Shown here: piece by piece, positions 36,401-47,565 of the stretch
Position numbering within the stretch: the stretch's first letter is position 1
How the letters are laid out: every line of letters begins with the position of its first letter
From: Suillus spraguei
Taxonomy: Eukaryota; Basidiomycota; Agaricomycetes; Boletales; Suillaceae
Reading direction: 5' to 3'
Assembly (NCBI GenBank): GCA_016800925.1
Contig: JABCPU010000034.1
Location: 241,790 to 305,789 of the forward strand
Length of the DNA: 64,000 nt
Notes under the pieces: generated by a model
The model's input: the letters and a program-made list of their open reading frames with translations, nothing else
The model's database searches: none
What the model was told of the DNA's origin: nothing
Made by a program: the position numbers and the translations under genes

Positions 36401-37060
36401 AGGAAGGAACTAGAAGTCGAATATCAGCGTAGATCACGCTCACCAATGCCTCCGGAACAACCCTCTCATAACGTCCGACCGAAAATCATGGTCAAAGGCG
36501 TCAACGTCAAAAGAATCACTCAACAACTCGCACCGAAGAATAGGACGAGCGTATCCCCCCGTAAAAACACGCTCTTTGCAAAACGTGAAGTCCCATCATA
36601 CATGCGTGTATCTGACGCAGAGCTTCGCAAACTTGATATCGACCCAGATGTGTTTGCTGCATTACCTGTGGATTTGCAGCGCGAGCAGGTGATCATGGCT
36701 CGACATGCGAGAAGTGGAAATCTCCTTCAAGAACGCAAGATCATCAAGGCTTCTAGTCGCGCGCCATCTGCGCCTTATCGCAAGAAACCCCCTCCTTAGG
36801 CTAAGCACCCGGAGCCTCCTTTTTTGAAGCAGCAGGGCAAACAGCCAGGGGAGAAATTGTACTTCATGGAAACTGGAGATGTTCGAGTCATGGGTCAAGG
36901 GATTCACAAAATATCCTCCGAAGCAAAAAGACGTCGACTACTTCAGCAAATTTTTAGTGCGGAACGTGGAATTGGCTGATACAGGCATGGAGAAAACCAT
37001 TGCTGTAATGAAGTGGTGGCTTATCCTTATATCTATCTTTTCTATGTTCTCTGGTCGTGC
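33484..37060 (+). pseudogene. REV1 translesion DNA polymerase pseudogene
   Basis: REV1 inserts dCMP opposite lesions and scaffolds other translesion polymerases. The start is at 33484. A BRCT domain spans exon 1 end and exon 2 (KIFSGLSIY, then INGWTNPSVQDLRQLIVMHG, HWRNYIFKPGAR). The Y-family palm begins MMHCDFDCFFVSVGLL (~34785), with SVDEALIEVT (~35190). A helix-hairpin-helix (HGFGHSTRQKA) follows, then two ubiquitin-binding motifs (DKDVFDALPDDVRKELE ~36370 and DVFAALPVDLQREQ ~36650). The REV7/polymerase-binding C-terminus (YPPKQKDVDYFSKFLV) is last. Lesions: acceptor AG to AA near 35015, one base lost near 35158, TAG near 36797, and a frameshift before ESWVKGF. The end of the C-terminal domain is missing. 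Confidence 0.9.
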
Positions 37061-37130
37061 TTTTTGTAGATCATATCGATTGACCACCAACTTTTGCACT
37101 CTGATACCAAAATCTATTGGGACGCGTACA

Positions 37131-37917
37131 ATGACAACTGAAGTCTCAGATTCGCTCACTGCTGAAATTGCACAGGCAACAGGTGCACTGAACGATCTCC
37201 GACTACAAAATACCGATCCGGCCAGTATAGACGCTGTCAAGAAGAGACTTGGTGAATTGAAGAAATCAATGGCTGCGATGAATAGCGCAGGCGGGAGCAA
37301 GGATGCTGGGAAGAAGAAGGAACGACTACTCCTCAAAACTGCAAAGGTGTGTTCGAATGCGCACTGCAATCATACACTTCTGAAGGGTACTCAAGTAGGC
37401 TGCATAGGGCACACGCGATTACGGCGCAGCGGAGATGTTTTGCCGGTAGCATGTTGAGCGCATCGTTAAGGATGTATTTACGTCCTATGGTGGGAGCGCC
37501 CTCGACACACCTGTATTTGAACGCAAGGACGTGCTTGCCGGAAAGTACGGCGAGGACCAGAAACTCATTTTTGACTTGATGGACCAGGGGGGCGAGCAAC
37601 TTGCTCTTCGGTACGATCACATCGTTCCCTTGGCACGGTATCTAGCTATGGCTGGTGCTACTGTCCAAGCGAAGATTTGGCAAGTCGGCAAGGTCTATAG
37701 GAGAGACAACCCTGTGATGTCAAAAGGCTGAATGCGCGAGTTCTCACGAGCAGTACGCGTTTTCTCACTTTCCCTGGGGTATGGGTATTTCGTATAATTT
37801 GTCACAGGATTTGGATATTACAGGTGCATGGGACCCAATGATCCCAGATGCTGAGATTATCAGTCTACTATGCACTATCTTGACGAAATTGGATGTTGGA
37901 GAATTTACAATCAAGGT
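37131..37917 (+). pseudogene. Histidyl-tRNA synthetase, N-terminal half
   Basis: The ATG at 37133 opens a WHEP-like helical region (ATGALNDLRLQNTDPASIDA, VKKRLGELKKSM). An intron follows, then GTRDYGAAEMF, motif 1 ([20 protein letters not shown]), [16 protein letters not shown], and motif 2 ([14 protein letters not shown]...MREF). There are two nonsense codons: TAG at 37447-37449 and TGA at 37729-37731 (replacing an Arg in motif 2). After a retained intron comes [20 protein letters not shown]. The gene stops at GEFTIK (37917), where a piece of SEC23 is joined. The next expected exon is exactly where the fragment at 23535 begins. Confidence 0.9.
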
Positions 37918-37919
37918 AA

Positions 37920-38323
37920 GGTTGATCAAGTTGTCAGTAACGAACTCAAGGAACCTGCCTGCGTTGGCGAGACGGAAATCGGTATGGGTCAAACATCAGC
38001 CTGGCGAATCAACTCCATCACACCTAGGACATCTGCTGCCATTTACTTCGAGGTCGTTACTCCTGCGGGCCAGCCATTGTCCCCCGGATCAAGGGGTCTT
38101 ATTCAATTCGTTATCCATCATCAGCACTCGTCGGGGCAAATGCGTTTGCGTGTCACCACAATCGCTCGGAATTTTGCAGAAGCGAACTCTCCTAGCATTG
38201 CTTCGTCCTTCGACCAAGAAGCCGCTGCCGTACTTATGGCAAGGATAGCTGTGTTCAAGGCTGAAATAGACGACTCACCAGATGTTTCACGCTGGCTCGA
38301 CCGCATGCTCATCCGTCTCTGCC
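37920..38323 (+). pseudogene. SEC23 fragment, copy 2, 5' side of the KDZ insertion
   Basis: About 25 bp correspond to 24894-24920 of copy 1. The sequence then jumps to the equivalent of 25388, so an internal ~470 bp is deleted. It then reads through [16 protein letters not shown] sequence, [20 protein letters not shown] and [10 protein letters not shown] with very high identity to copy 1. The reading frame is interrupted at 38323 by the KDZ element; the next SEC23 codons appear at 47041. Confidence 0.9.
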
Positions 38324-38421
38324 CAGCCCATGATGCTATATAGATATATCTTAAAAGGATAGTAATCCATTAATTCCGATACAATAGAATGTATAATTAT
38401 CCATTGTCCAACCTGGATGTA

Positions 38422-38525
38422 TCCTGCGCGCGAATCACCAGCTACCTTCTCGGTACTTGCCATGCTTATAAATCCTGCGTGCGAATCATCAGGTACCTTC
38501 TCGGTACTTGCCATGCTTACAAACC
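38422..38525. repeat. Left subterminal 51-bp repeat, two units
   Basis: tcctgcgcgcgaatcacc... starts at 38422 and again at 38473, with the shared phrase ccttctcggtacttgcc. Subterminal repeats of this kind are often transposase binding sites, which is an inference here. Confidence 0.8.
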
Positions 38526-38786
38526 ACCACCCAACCAGGGGTTGAATATCAGAAAGGGTACATATTTTCCTCCTTCCAGTGGCATCAATAGAAGTTGATT
38601 GGCGATAGCTTACTTCACCGGCCAGATCTCGATACCTCATGATATGGGGCATTGTTAATTTCCAATCAACCGTCATATGAGCTCATACGCCTTGAAAAAT
38701 GTTCTAAGTCCAAATTCTCACGGTTACAGCCTATACTAACCACTTAGCCGCAGGTCAAAATTTTCAACCATGAACATCACGTGATT

Positions 38787-39095
38787 GCGTCAACTCGATC
38801 AACGTTTCAACATTCAATGTTCAACGTTCAACACTCCTCCCACCCTACTCCTCCTGCCTCCCGCCCTCCCATCCACCTGCCTCTATAACCCACCGCCTAC
38901 CAGATCACATTTCTTTTATATTCTATATCTTTTGTGCTGTTTTTGCGTCAACTCGATCAATGTTTCAACATTCAACATTCAACACTCCTCCCGCCCTACT
39001 CCTCCCGCCCTCCCATCCACCTGCCTCTATAACCCACTGCCTACCAGATTACAATTCTGTTATATTCTACAATTTTTCTGCTGTTTTGGAAAGTG
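38787..39095. repeat. ~155-bp direct duplication within the KDZ element
   Basis: The block starting gcgtcaactcgatcaa at 38787 recurs at about 38946. Both contain a pyrimidine-rich stretch (ctcctcccgccctccc) and a TATA-like ttctttta/ttctgtta stretch. It is non-coding. Confidence 0.8.
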
Positions 39096-39515
39096 TACCA
39101 GCAGACACTGGCAGTACTTCCACTAGGTGCTGCCGCGCCTGTCTCCATTATGACACTCACAATCAAAATTATTTTATGCATGTAAAAGCCGTTCAGATTC
39201 AACTTGTAGAATTTTTTGTAGTGTAACTCAAGTGGACAATTTAAGAATCTACGGATACGACTGCCGTTTACCATGACCAGCGGGCGCTGTTCTAGCTAAC
39301 TTGAAGTTCTGAAGGTCCAACATTGTCACGTGACCTGCTTGGGGGCGAGATCAAGCTCCAAACACTTTATTACACCAAAAAAATTGTATTATTTTTATAC
39401 ATAACAAGAATCAAAGCGACAAACCAGTCCTACAAGATGAAACTACAAAAGCTCATGACTTACCCCTTCTATATCTACATTAAGCCCTGACATACCGGTA
39501 GTAGAAATGATAAAC

Positions 39516-41541
39516 TTACTTATGTTGACGTGAAGGGCCTGCTGTTTGAGCTTCGCGTACACGTTTAAGAGTTGGCGCAGGTTGCAAGTTATCCTTGACG
39601 TTATCTCCAATCGAGTTTGCAATGATATTGCGTGTGGAGGGCATGGGGACTCGTCCACTGCGACGGGAACCACTTTCAACAATGTCTGCACTCCTTTTGA
39701 CAACTTGGGCGGTGCGGCATGGCAAAGGCCGAGGTTGAGGGCACTCAATGTCGGGAGACATGATGGGAGGCGACACGATGGGGGGGGACACAACAGGAGG
39801 AGGCAACACATTGGGAGGAGGCGACACCACGGGAGGAGGCGACGACACCACGGGAGGAGGCGACGACACCACGGGAGGAGGCGACGACACCACGGGAGGA
39901 GACACAACGGGAGGAGGAGACACAACGGGAGGAGACCACAATGGGAGGAGACACGACGGGAGGAGGCGACACAACAGGAGACACGACGGGAGGCAACACG
40001 AGAGCGGGAGGCACAACGAGAGGCAACACGATAGGGGGGGGCATGACGGGAGGCAACACGATAGGGGGAGGCACAATGGGAGGCAACATGACGGGAGGAG
40101 ACATGATAGGGCGAGACACGATGGGAGGCGACGCAATGGGAGGCGACGCAATGGGTGCATCTGTGAGAGGGTCAGCCAGACCTGCAACCGGCGCACCTGG
40201 AAGAATGCCCATAGACATTTGTTGTAACCTATTGAGGTAATCGTCAGACATCCAGTCGAGCTGCGCATGCTCAGCAGCATCATAATCAATGGCCTCTGGC
40301 AGAAACGATGGCGGCAAAGAAAATTCGGCTAAGTCCGTGTTCAAAAATGCTGTCACATGATTGATAGATGAGATATGACGTACTACTACTACCAGGACCT
40401 GGTGTTATCTCACCCACATGTGCAGTTGGGCTCTTGGAGGTTCCCGTTTCCCCCTTCAACTCTGCAGCATCCGCTGTGAAGTTTAAACATAGTAAGTTAC
40501 ATGAATATCTGAATTCCACCAGAGTGATACTTACGGTACACACGATACAGGTAATCGCGAAATGGTGCGATAATCTTGCTTTCGAAGTCAGGGTATGCTT
40601 GACTGAAGTCATTCCCTAGCGCTGTCTGTCCAACATGGAAACTGTTGGGGTGTGTTAAAAATTTTTCATTCAGTCACGCATAAATTCAACTCACCTCCAC
40701 ACATCAATCAGGCCTCCCAACTCTGCTGAGGGACCGCCCACCAGAAGGCTAAATGCCAGGCCAGTGGTATCTGCAAGGCCTTTAAGGAGCTGGTTCACAA
40801 CTGCGGCCAAATTTTTAAGATTCCTGTGATTGTGAGTCAGCTTATTCAAAGACTGCTTCAGTGCAAAGTACTTACTGCTTTTGATCTTCGATGCTCCAAG
40901 TCTCCGGATGGTTGTGCATGCGCTGGTTCTTCTGAGCCACAATGTACTCTTTGACTTTAATCTTAACCTCCTCAGACTCGCCTGCGTAGAGAGCCGCTGT
41001 CTCCTTTTTAAGTAGGGCTACACGCTGACCTTTGGTGAGTGGCTGTTGCTCTTCTGCCAATTTCAGTGTCTCTTGAACTGATTGTTGGATGCGGTCAGTG
41101 TAGTAAAGTCTAGAATAAGCTTCATGTTCTTGAAGTGTGCGAGTGGGCTTTTCGCTCTCAGTCATCCTTCGTACCACGACATCGAAGGTATCCTTCGCTT
41201 TCGCCTTCGCCTGTCGTCCGGCCATCGACCCACTAAAGGTGTTCTTGAATCGCGTGTGCAATTTCTATCACAACGTCAACCTCTCATAAATGTTTCGTTA
41301 GTGAGTTCACTTACATGTTTGCGTGCATCAACTGCCTCATCCCATTCTTCTTTCATCAGTGGTCCAACTGTTGTACATTTGTCGGGCGAGGCTCTGGGAA
41401 GGCGTCAAACCATTGCTCGTTCAGGTCCGCAAAGAAGTTGCTGAAGTTTCTGCACTTCTCGCTCAGCTTGATGGAGTATTTTTCATACCACGGTTCGAGC
41501 CATTCCTCTTGTTCTTTTGTTGTCCACTTGGGAGGCGCCAT
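39516..41541 (-). CDS. KDZ companion protein with Pro/Val-rich repeats
   Basis: The start is at 41541 (MAPPKWTTKEQEEWLEPWYE). Exons then encode a charged helical middle (AGRQAKAKAKDTFDVVVRRM, TESEKPTRTLQEHEAYSRLY), a conserved segment (AVVNQLLKGLADTTGLAFSL) and a C-terminal region near 39520-40350. That region is dominated by about 100 residues of PPPVVSPPIV-like repeats and ends in a basic tail. I know this layout (an N-terminal W-T-x-E-Q-x-x-W motif and a KDZ neighbour) from agaricomycete genomes, without an assigned function. An apparent one-base deletion near 41356 breaks the frame unless an unrecognised splice rescues it. The gene is divergent from the next gene, suggesting a shared promoter at 41541-41840. 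Confidence 0.65.
39745..40165. repeat. Short G/A-rich tandem repeat coding for the Pro-rich region
   Basis: Repeats of gacaccacgggaggaggc and variants (12-24 bp units) run through this part of the companion gene. The plus-strand ORFs over it (Gly/Thr- or Arg/His-rich) are its mirror images and not genes. Confidence 0.85.
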
Positions 41542-41839
41542 CTAATTCTGTGCGGGAAATATATTAACATGTTCATTTTTGCAGCATACACGTACATTTG
41601 ACTGGGGATTGTGTCGTTGAAGGTAAGTGGAGACAAAATTGATAGAGCGGTGAAGTGTAGACTTAATGGGCGTGCATTAGGTCTGACAGCAATTGAGTTC
41701 GCCGTTGGACTATAATTCGCTGTTGGACCATAATTCAAATCTTAGATTCGCCATAGCTGATGATTCGCCTCTGACTGAAAATTTAAATTATTTCGTCCTT
41801 GCCTCTCACTCCCACAGCAGTCAATCTCCAACATTCTCA

Positions 41840-42585
41840 ATGCCACCAGGTCGTCCAGTCATTCACGCCACGCCAGAGGCTAAACGTGAAGCTGAACGTG
41901 AAAAACGCCGCAACTATTATGCTAGGCGAGTTCCCATTAATATTCAACTTAGAATATATTGACAGTGTATGTTCACAGGAATAAAGTCAGTATAAATTTG
42001 AAACGTCGGCTTGCTGCACGTTGCACGCCAACAACCCGCAAAGAAGACTCGCAGGCCATTGATTCAGTCGGGTCAGGTGTTGTGCATGATCTCTCCCCTG
42101 AGCCGTAAGTTTTCAATCCCTGACACATGACGGCGCTGACACTTAATTGTACGGATTTAAGTGATACACTATCAGATTGTCTAGGGGTTGTAAGAGAGGC
42201 CAAGGACGAGTTGATCGCTCTTGCCGCAACACCTGTTGGATACGTGGAGCATATTCTTCGTCAATACGTCGCATCTGTCCCAAGTGACTCCGATGGTGAA
42301 GCGCCGACTGATAGGAGAGATGGGGATATTTCTATCATCAAGGACGCCATTTGGACTGTTGAAAAAATCCATGAGAAGGCGCACCGTGGTCAAGACAAGA
42401 TTTGGGACACGTGTGGAGTCTGTGACGAGTGGAGGGCTGCCGATGAAGTATGTCGGGCCATTCGTCGTTTATTGGCATACTTGCAGGATGTCCTGTGGCA
42501 TCTTGAGCGAAGCTATGGCGAGCTTGCCTGCGCTTTCGTTGCAAAGGAGTTGATGTATCAGAATGACTGTGACACCCTGTACTAG
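41840..42585 (+). CDS. Second KDZ companion protein
   Basis: The ATG at 41840 starts MPPGRPVIHATPEAKREAER followed by a basic helix (EKRRNYYAR). An intron with a GC donor (41936-41978) joins it in phase to NKVSINLKRRLAARC. After a further intron near 42105-42160 the main exon encodes ~140 residues, including LGVVREAKDELIALAATPVG, a CGVCDEWRAADEVC stretch and LLAYLQDVLWHLERSYGELA, ending at 42585. The basic start resembles small proteins encoded beside KDZ transposases. The function is unknown. A role in DNA binding or transposition is a guess from position only. Confidence 0.6.
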
Positions 42586-42782
42586 CTCCGTCTTACACGG
42601 GTCTTATGCCACTTCCGGGCTTTACTTAATTCACTGACTGTCTAGCATGCTACTCCCTCGACGCCTATCAGCGTGAATGTAGCCACCGCGGACATATTTG
42701 ACCTCTGAACTGTACACAGGTACATTGCAATGACTAAAGCGGAGTTTGTACGCAATCTGCTGCTGTGATACTACCTCAAGTA

Positions 42783-45700
42783 ATGTCAACGACCACCTCC
42801 GTTAAGATTCGCCCGCGGCGGATCAATCAGACGCATATGGAACAGTCTTCAGGTGGATGTATCGGCCTCACGTATGATGGAACTCGTAGTATGTCACAGT
42901 CCACTAGACGTGCAGGGCGACCAACCAAGCGGCCAAGACTCATCAAGCACACGACCACAGCATCACTTGATGCAGTCCATCGCGATAGACATCGCATTTT
43001 CAGCCTGCAGCCCAGTGGAAATATTACCCTTCGAACATCGTACATCCCTGAGTCCAACTTAACACCGGATGATCCAGGAGAAAGCACATTGTTTGATGCA
43101 CAGTCCGAGCCCGCTGATTTCGATCCCTGGAATGAAGTCGAGCACTTTACTCCAGTAATCTGCGAGGACGCCAACCTTGGCTCCGAGGTACTGAAAGCAA
43201 GACATCAGAAACCCATTCGAGTATGTCTTGCATGTTTCAAACGTCACACGAATCTCACATTGCAATTTTTAGGATAATCCTATATCTGTTTGGTTGCTAG
43301 AGCGGCAGACATTTGTGGATGAGCTCATCAAATTGGAAGGAAGAGGCAAACACACCAACAACACATGTCAGTGTGGTGCTGAGGATGCGGTTTTCAGGTG
43401 CCAAGATTGTTTTTCAGTTCAGCTTGCCTGTTGCTCGTGTACCATCCAGTCACACGTGAATGCGCCGCTCCACAGAATCAAGGCAGGTAACTCTTATCTG
43501 AATACTTTCCTTTACTGACGGGAGACGCAGGAGTGGAAGGAAGGCTTTTTTCATCCTGTGTCACTCAAGTCCATGGGCTTGCGTGTGCAACTCGGTCACT
43601 ACCCGGGCACCACTTGTCGCAAGCCGAAACCTGCACATGGCGATGACTTTGTCGTTATCGATGTCCACGGGATACACGACATCGCTCTCGACTTTTGTGG
43701 ATGCGAGCACGAGGTGTCGCATTTCAAGCAGTTACTTCGCGCACGTTGGTTTCCTGCCACGGTAACCGACCCAAGAACAGCAGCGACATTTGCGGTCTTG
43801 GAATTCTTTCATATTCTATCATTCGAGTCAAAAGTTTCGGCCTATGAGTTTTATCATTGTCTGGCTCGACGAACTGACAATACTGGTATTACACCGATCC
43901 GTGTGAGTCTACCTTCGACCTTTATCTTACTCTATCATTTGATCTGATGTGCTTACTCTTGCTTAGGACCGTTATTCACTCTTCCTCCGAATGGTTATCG
44001 AGTGGAGAAACTGCAAGACTTTGAAACGTTCAGGACGTGGACACGACCCCAATGGCGTTCACTCTACTAACGATGGCGACTTGGCGGTGCTTTGCCCAGC
44101 CTGTCCTCATCCCGGTAAAAACCTGCCAGATGACTGGGAGACTGCACCTAACCAGTGCGTGCTTTGGTATATTGACAATTGTCCAGACTAACTAACCAAC
44201 AATTATTTTAGGTGGAAGTACGGACTTTTCCTTGCAGTCGACGCTAACTTTCGCCTCAAACGTCGGATGGTATCTAGTGATGAAAAAGATCCTGGTCTTA
44301 GTTGTGGATGGGGGTATTTTGTAGATGAGAAAAGCTACAAACATCATTTGAACTCGCTCACTGGGATCGCACAGGAGGTATGTCCTTGACTTGTAGACTC
44401 AACTGTAAACTGATGGCCTCCGCCTTTTGAATGATAGAAAAGTACGTGCGTCAGCCACAACGCTGTGAATATGGCGGATACCAAGTCGTGGAAGGGTCTA
44501 GCTGCCACCGGGGTTGGCACCGTGGACTGCGCACGTCATGACATGAAGCTTGCGAACGGTGTTGGCGACTTGCAACGAGGAGAAAGGTGCGTGTTTTTTT
44601 TTTCAGTTTGTGCTTCTCAGAGCTAACAGCCGTGCTATTCTAGGTACATCAACATGGACTATCTAGTCTTTTCAGTTCTTTCCAACTTCTCTGCACTTCG
44701 AAGGATCAACATTTCGTATGACGTGGCTTGTCAGTGGCACAAGAATTTGTGGCCTCGCCAGTCTATGCTGCCATCACGTCTTCGCTTCAACCAAGATGGC
44801 AAGGTCATCAAGTTCTTCGTGCCAAAATTCCACCTTGCTGCGCATATCGAGGTTTGCCAGACCGAGTTTTCATTCAACTGGACCCCTGGTGTAGGAAGGA
44901 CTGATGGCGAAGCCCCGGAGCGTGGCTGGGCCAATATGAATCGTGTGGCCAGTAGCACGAAGGAGATGGGACCGGGATCACGGAGAGACACCCTCAATGA
45001 TCACTTCGGTGATTCAAATTGGAAAAAGATTACAGCGCTTGGTGAGTACTAGTGTTTTCGGTGTCATCTGAACAAATTGCTCACAAGGCCTGGCCATCAG
45101 GTAGAGCCTTGCTGAGGAAGATCGGCGACGCTGTTGCAAGCGAGAAGGAGCATCGCCATGCCCTCCACGACTTTCAGGGCTCTATCACAGAGTCAGAAGC
45201 AGGAGTCGCTTCACTTTCCGTATGGAGGGCGGAGATCGAAGCCTGGGAGATGGACCATTCACAACCCAACCCTTTCCAGAGCAGAGTCGCCAGTATGTCC
45301 CCTGCTGCTGGCCATGTTCAATGTGTCGCTGATTGGTGTGCAACATGTAGCGATGACGCAAGCAGCTGTGCGATTGGAATTGGCCAAGCAAGATGCAAAG
45401 GAACTGGAAGACGGATCTGTAGTCCCGCTTCATGCTGAGGTGACTTGCAGTGTGTTCCTCAGCACCGGTATCGACCTCGAACATACTCAGTAGGTGATTC
45501 GACAGCATTGGCGAAGTGTGTCTAATTTTTTCAGACGTCGATTACGTGCAGATGTCAGCGCACTCGGTCAACACTCAACCGACATTCAGAGAACTAAGAT
45601 CTTGACGCGCAGGACTGTACTCCAGCGTCGTATAGACGCCTGGACCGACATTCAAGTCCTTTACATGCCTATGGTGCCGAATCTTCGTGCCTCTGTATCC

Positions 45701-46633
45701 CTCCTACCTCCGAATGACAACGACAACGATGATAGCGGCTGTCCGACATTAAACCCGAATTCCAGTAATGCGGAAGATTTCCCACTGCTTCTTCCTTCGC
45801 AAGTCTGTAATATCGTGGCATGCGATCAAAAAATGCTTGAGATGGAATGGTCCCTGCGACACGCGCAAGCCAATGATGCTCTCAACGAGTGTCGTTCACA
45901 CATCCGAGTTCGTCGCCAGTTATATCAGTACAAGACCCAGCATGTGCGCGGACAAGGTGCAAGCACACGCGCACGGAAGACGCTAGACGCCGTCGAAGAA
46001 CGCCTAATGTTAAGTCACGCGAAGTATGCAAGCGCCCACAAGGCGCTGGTTTCCCTTTCCCCTTCCTGTCACATGTATTGCGCAGGCTGGGAGCAGAAAT
46101 TGCAACCCTTGAAAAAGGCTCACCTGAGACCTATGGGAGACTTCGGGGGTCAGACCCAAGGGACAGCCATTATGTCGTGGATTTGGTTGACGCACGGTAT
46201 ATCCACCAATGACAACGAGGGACTGCAAGACTGTAAGTAATGTAATTTAATCGTCTTTAACTATTACTGATCTAGCCTGAGGATAGCGCTCCGCGTGGAA
46301 TGGTGCAAGGCCCGTGCACGTCACAACAGGTGGTCGGAAGAAATCCACCTATTGTTGGAAGAAATGCAACGTGTTCTGAAATTCTTGGACTGGCAAGCCG
46401 AGCAGTGGGACTCACGAGGATCGTCTGGCATGCAGCCAAATGAGGAGGAGGGATTCGTAGCTTATGCTCGCCGGCAAGCTCACACTCGTCGCAGGCTAGC
46501 AGCCGTCTTCAAAGAGAGCTGGAGGAAAGTCCCTGATCTCGTTGCCTCAGGTTTGGATGATGATTTACTTGTCGAAGAGGACGATGGACCATCTCTTGAT
46601 GAGCCGCCTTGCGAAAACGTTGACGACGCATGA
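42783..46633 (+). CDS. KDZ transposase with CxC2 cysteine cluster
   Basis: Start 42783, about eight exons. The N-terminus contains the CxC2 cluster (CQCGAEDAVFRCQDCFSVQL, then CCSCTIQSHVNAPLHRIKEW). The RNase H-fold core follows: first acidic residue in WKYGLFLAVDANFRLKRR, second in NISYDVACQWHKNL, and the Glu in GRTDGEAPERGWANMN. A long helical C-terminal region follows, with AVEERLMLSHAKYASAHKAL, SWIWLTHGISTNDNEGLQD, EEIHLLLEEMQRVLKFLDWQ and an acidic end. The intron at 43483-43530 has a GC donor. The frame changes by one base near 45280 (between the QPNPF and CPLLLAMFNV segments), so this copy seems inactive unless that is a sequencing error. KDZ enzymes cut and paste large elements in basidiomycetes. 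Confidence 0.9.
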
Positions 46634-46655
46634 GATAGGTAGTATGTACAATAAT

Positions 46656-46757
46656 GAAGTTACGAAAATTTGAACCATGTGCCTTAGAGCTTCTGTGGGG
46701 TATGCGAAGTTACAAAAATATGAATCGTGTGCCTTAGAACTTCTGTGGGGTATGTTC
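46656..46757. repeat. Right subterminal 50-bp repeat, two units
   Basis: gaagttacgaaaatttgaac... at 46656 recurs at 46706, with the shared end cttctgtggggtatg. A further pair, gatagctatacatg, is at 46868 and 46930. Confidence 0.75.
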
Positions 46758-47040
46758 TGGTGCTTGAGGAGATCTGATACTCAGATGCAGATCACTCGAT
46801 TGCTGATACAGGTCCGGACGGACTCAGATGAGATCACTCGATCACCAGATTGCTGATAGATATAGGACGGATAGCTATACATGAGGGATATATACTCACT
46901 GCGCTAGGACAAGGATGGAGAATCACTGTGGATAGCTATACATGGGGGATATATACTCTAGTGGATGACTATACTAAAGTATGTATCGCAATTAATGGAT
47001 TGTTAGCCATTTGGATGTATCGTTCTGCCATAATGTAGTG

Positions 47041-47561
<521 letters not shown>

Positions 47562-47565
<4 letters not shown>

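Larger units (their letters stand above)
38324..47040. mobile_element. KDZ (Kyakuja-Dileera-Zisupton) DNA transposon, 8.7 kb
   Basis: The boundaries are set by comparison with uninterrupted SEC23 at 25745. The 7-bp ctctgcc occurs at 38317-38323 and again at 47041-47047, as a target-site duplication would. The first and last ~85 bp are imperfect inverted repeats; the best block (aatccattaattccgatac) begins near 38368 and its complement ends near 47000. Inside are three genes: a proline-rich companion on the minus strand, a short companion, and the KDZ transposase on the plus strand. Short subterminal tandem repeats sit at both ends. Confidence 0.9.

Noticed and set aside
39546..40240. Plus-strand Gly/Thr- and Arg/His-rich ORFs of up to 162 codons
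   Set aside because: They are antisense mirrors of the Pro/Val-rich repeat of the minus-strand KDZ companion gene.
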